A DNA stretch of 64,000 bases from Bolinopsis microptera (lineage: Eukaryota; Ctenophora; Tentaculata; Lobata; Bolinopsidae): the NCBI RefSeq assembly GCF_026151205.1, contig NC_087084.1, forward strand, positions 1,712,312-1,776,311, read 5' to 3'. This document shows positions 63,928 to 64,000 of the stretch, piece after piece. The notes under the pieces are model-generated. The model ran no database searches, was not told where the DNA came from, and saw nothing but the letters and a program-made list of their open reading frames with translations. The first letter of the stretch is position 1; each line of letters begins with the position of its first letter. The position numbers were made by a program, and so were the translations under genes.

Positions 63928-64000
63928 GTAAGTTGTATATTAATCTAATAACTTAATTTCCTAACCAAGCGGTATAATCTATTAATTTTTCATAGTAATT

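Overview
This is an animal (invertebrate metazoan) genomic window. The evidence is spliced genes with GT-AG introns, secreted mosaic proteins built from CCP (sushi) and von Willebrand D modules, an ABCA-type transporter, a LINE reverse transcriptase and several DNA-transposon relics. The species cannot be told from the sequence alone. Tandem repeats cover roughly a third of the window (my rough sum is about 22 kb).

Minus strand: two long tandem paralogous genes lie head to tail, 864 bp apart. Gene A (ATG at 51178, stop at 14858) was assembled by eye into 51 exons whose phases all join, apart from one extra base in a G4 run at 40823-40826. It encodes about 2,831 residues: signal peptide, a proteinase K-like (S8) domain, a vWD domain, a Cys-rich stretch, about 30 CCP modules and a short Cys-containing tail. 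Gene B (ATG at 13993, running off the left edge) has the same order in 25 exons. In both, the subtilisin fold motifs remain but the catalytic Asp, His and oxyanion Asn are replaced, so both look like pseudoproteases. Most CCPs carry two extra cysteines (CG...CxxCY).

Plus strand: an ABCA-family gene starts at 63120 (exons 63120-63182 and 63834-63927) and leaves the right edge. It is divergent from gene A across about 12 kb of satellite-rich intergenic DNA. A 5'-truncated LINE reverse transcriptase (45253-46791) sits antisense in a gene A intron.

The most unusual signal is how the satellites relate to splice sites. At 14 or so exon borders in all three genes, a piece spanning the exon-intron junction is duplicated. 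The copies either bracket a satellite or are themselves the satellite unit. The extreme case is a 63-bp unit repeated about 84 times (to 35590), each copy carrying the 3' splice site plus the first 18 nt of the gene A exon at 30194-30291. The ABCA exon 2 acceptor and the gene A exon 8 donor are amplified in the same way.

Transposon relics include two giant foldback elements (20361-23614 and 17200-18714), each filling almost a whole intron, a CAGTGGCG-ended MITE with an 8-bp target duplication inside a satellite, and a 1,083-bp element inside the 50-bp satellite. A cloverleaf-forming palindrome lies at 19069-19207.
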